Part shown: positions 63,383 to 64,000 of the stretch, piece after piece
Layout: every line of letters begins with the position of its first letter
Position numbering within the stretch: the first letter of the stretch is position 1
Assembly (NCBI RefSeq): GCF_029285175.1
Contig: NZ_JABEDH010000001.1
Coordinates: 62,001 to 126,000 of the forward strand
Length of the DNA: 64,000 nt
From: Sulfitobacter sp. M05
GTDB taxonomy: Bacteria > Pseudomonadota > Alphaproteobacteria > Rhodobacterales > Rhodobacteraceae
Direction of reading: 5' to 3'
Made by a program: the position numbers and the translations under genes
Notes under the pieces: generated by a model
Databases searched by the model: none
What the model was told of the DNA's origin: nothing
What the model saw: the letters and a program-made list of their open reading frames with translations, nothing else

Positions 63383-64000
63383 ATGAAGATGGAAGTTGCA
63401 CAGGTTGAGGGGTTTTTCACCCGGTCGGATGGTAGTTTTGCTTTTGCGCGATGGGGGCGGCCGGTTTGCCCTGTGGTGTTTGGTGTGGATGACGCGACGC
63501 TTGGCGTTGTGAAGGGGGCGATTGCGGCGACCTGCGATTTGGCCGGCCACGAGATGGGCGAGATGGACGCAGAGCTGGGCTCGAACCTGATGATGTTTTT
63601 CTTCAGCGAATGGGCCGAGTTGACCGAGGTGCCGGGCATGGACCGGCTGGTGCCCGATCTGGCTCCATTGGTGGCGCGGCTTGAGAGTGTGGATGCCAAT
63701 CAATACCGGTTTTTCAGATTTGATGATCACGGCGCGATCAAGGCCTGTTTTGTCTTCCTGCGCATGGATCGGCATTTAAGCGATGTGCCAGCGCAGACCT
63801 TGGCGCTGAGCCAGATCGTGCAATCTATGTTGTTGTGGTCGGATACGGCCTTTCGTGATCAATCGCCGCTGATGGTGCGTGCTGATGCAGCGGTTCTGCG
63901 TCCGGATATCGCGGCCTTGCTGCGTGCGGCATATGATCCGGTATTGCCGGCGGCGGCGCAGGATGCCAGCCATGCCTTGCGGTTGAGTGCCCGGGTGCAG
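63383..64000 (+). CDS. Conserved hypothetical protein downstream of ruvB (3' end outside window)
   Basis: 206 codons are visible with no stop. No signal peptide or membrane segment. Motif-like stretches include FTRSDGSFAFARWGRPVCPVVFGVDD, GHEMGEMDAELGSNLMMFF and YRFFRFDDHGAIKACFVFLRMD. Not assignable to a characterised family by eye; probably a Rhodobacterales ruvB-linked hypothetical. AAGGGCAAG precedes the ATG, within a stretch that resembles the 28-bp repeat family. Confidence 0.75.
   Translation, partial: MKMEVAQVEGFFTRSDGSFAFARWGRPVCPVVFGVDDATLGVVKGAIAATCDLAGHEMGEMDAELGSNLMMFFFSEWAELTEVPGMDRLVPDLAPLVARLESVDANQYRFFRFDDHGAIKACFVFLRMDRHLSDVPAQTLALSQIVQSMLLWSDTAFRDQSPLMVRADAAVLRPDIAALLRAAYDPVLPAAAQDASHALRLSARVQ

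Noticed and set aside
1-64000. CRISPR array, rRNA operon, insertion sequences or prophage
   Set aside because: No regularly spaced repeats, no rRNA-like sequence, no transposase or phage structural genes were found on either strand.

Overview
The window is chromosomal DNA of an alphaproteobacterium, most probably a Rhodobacterales (Roseobacter-group) marine or environmental species. The reasons are the GC-rich, densely packed genes, lineage-typical hypotheticals (the TIGR02186 family next to a TSUP permease, a DUF1127 mini-protein, LTD-Hint proteins, and small conserved proteins beside ilvE and ruvB), and a split tryptophan synthase (trpB and trpA about 9 kb apart on opposite strands). No phage, insertion sequence, plasmid function or CRISPR array is visible. 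Nearly everything is core metabolism and housekeeping, with a few accessory insertions.

Layout. 1-6000: TIGR02186/TSUP pair, then a four-gene BMP-type (nucleoside/purine-class) ABC importer, all on the minus strand. 6100-9530: minus-strand housekeeping run (rimI, tsaB, Nfu scaffold, universal stress protein, ilvE-type aminotransferase, conserved hypothetical). 9621-11842: M48 lipoprotein, IMPACT/YigZ protein, hemolysin-III-like membrane protein, and a small protein with two repeats resembling the topoisomerase III tail. 12113-13459: an AT-richer, probably acquired PD-(D/E)XK nuclease-like gene just behind rimO. 14961-18350: AsmA and trpB. 18600-22720: DUF2237, class-C serine hydrolase, DUF2332, pth, rplY (minus). 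22870-32612: MFS carrier, LTD-Hint protein, sulfotransferase, lldD, trpA, ychF, GAF histidine kinase, nitronate monooxygenase, msrA. tRNA-Ser(GCU) lies at 32967-33056.

33448-40034 is a seven-gene plus-strand operon: a dipeptide-type ABC importer (binding protein, two permeases, two ATPases) coupled by 4-bp overlaps to a calcineurin-type phosphodiesterase and a CX5R phosphatase. This suggests uptake followed by dephosphorylation of a phosphodiester. It meets tail to tail, sharing stop-codon bases, a taurine/nitrate-type ABC importer (40031-42697, minus). Next come a predicted nucleic-acid deaminase toxin and its Imm1-like immunity gene (42959-43968), a uronate-dehydrogenase-like SDR and a FOXRED1-like oxidase (44198-46264). 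Divergent from these is an ECF sigma/RskA-type anti-sigma pair (46478-47709).

47841-64000 is housekeeping again: hrpB, meaB, xerC, DUF484, transaldolase-like aldolase, priA, MFS and MATE carriers, prmA, a small membrane protein, DUF1127, and ruvC-ruvA-ruvB followed by a conserved hypothetical cut by the window edge.

The most notable unexplained signals are the deaminase/immunity pair without any delivery domain, the foreign nuclease-like gene with tandem terminator hairpins, the importer-phosphodiesterase-phosphatase operon, a 28-bp exact intergenic repeat (18551 and 56180), two diverged copies of a ~95-100-nt palindromic element (18381 and 60470), a near-perfect 21-nt palindrome between meaB and xerC, and a 12+7+12 inverted repeat overlapping the lldD ribosome binding site.
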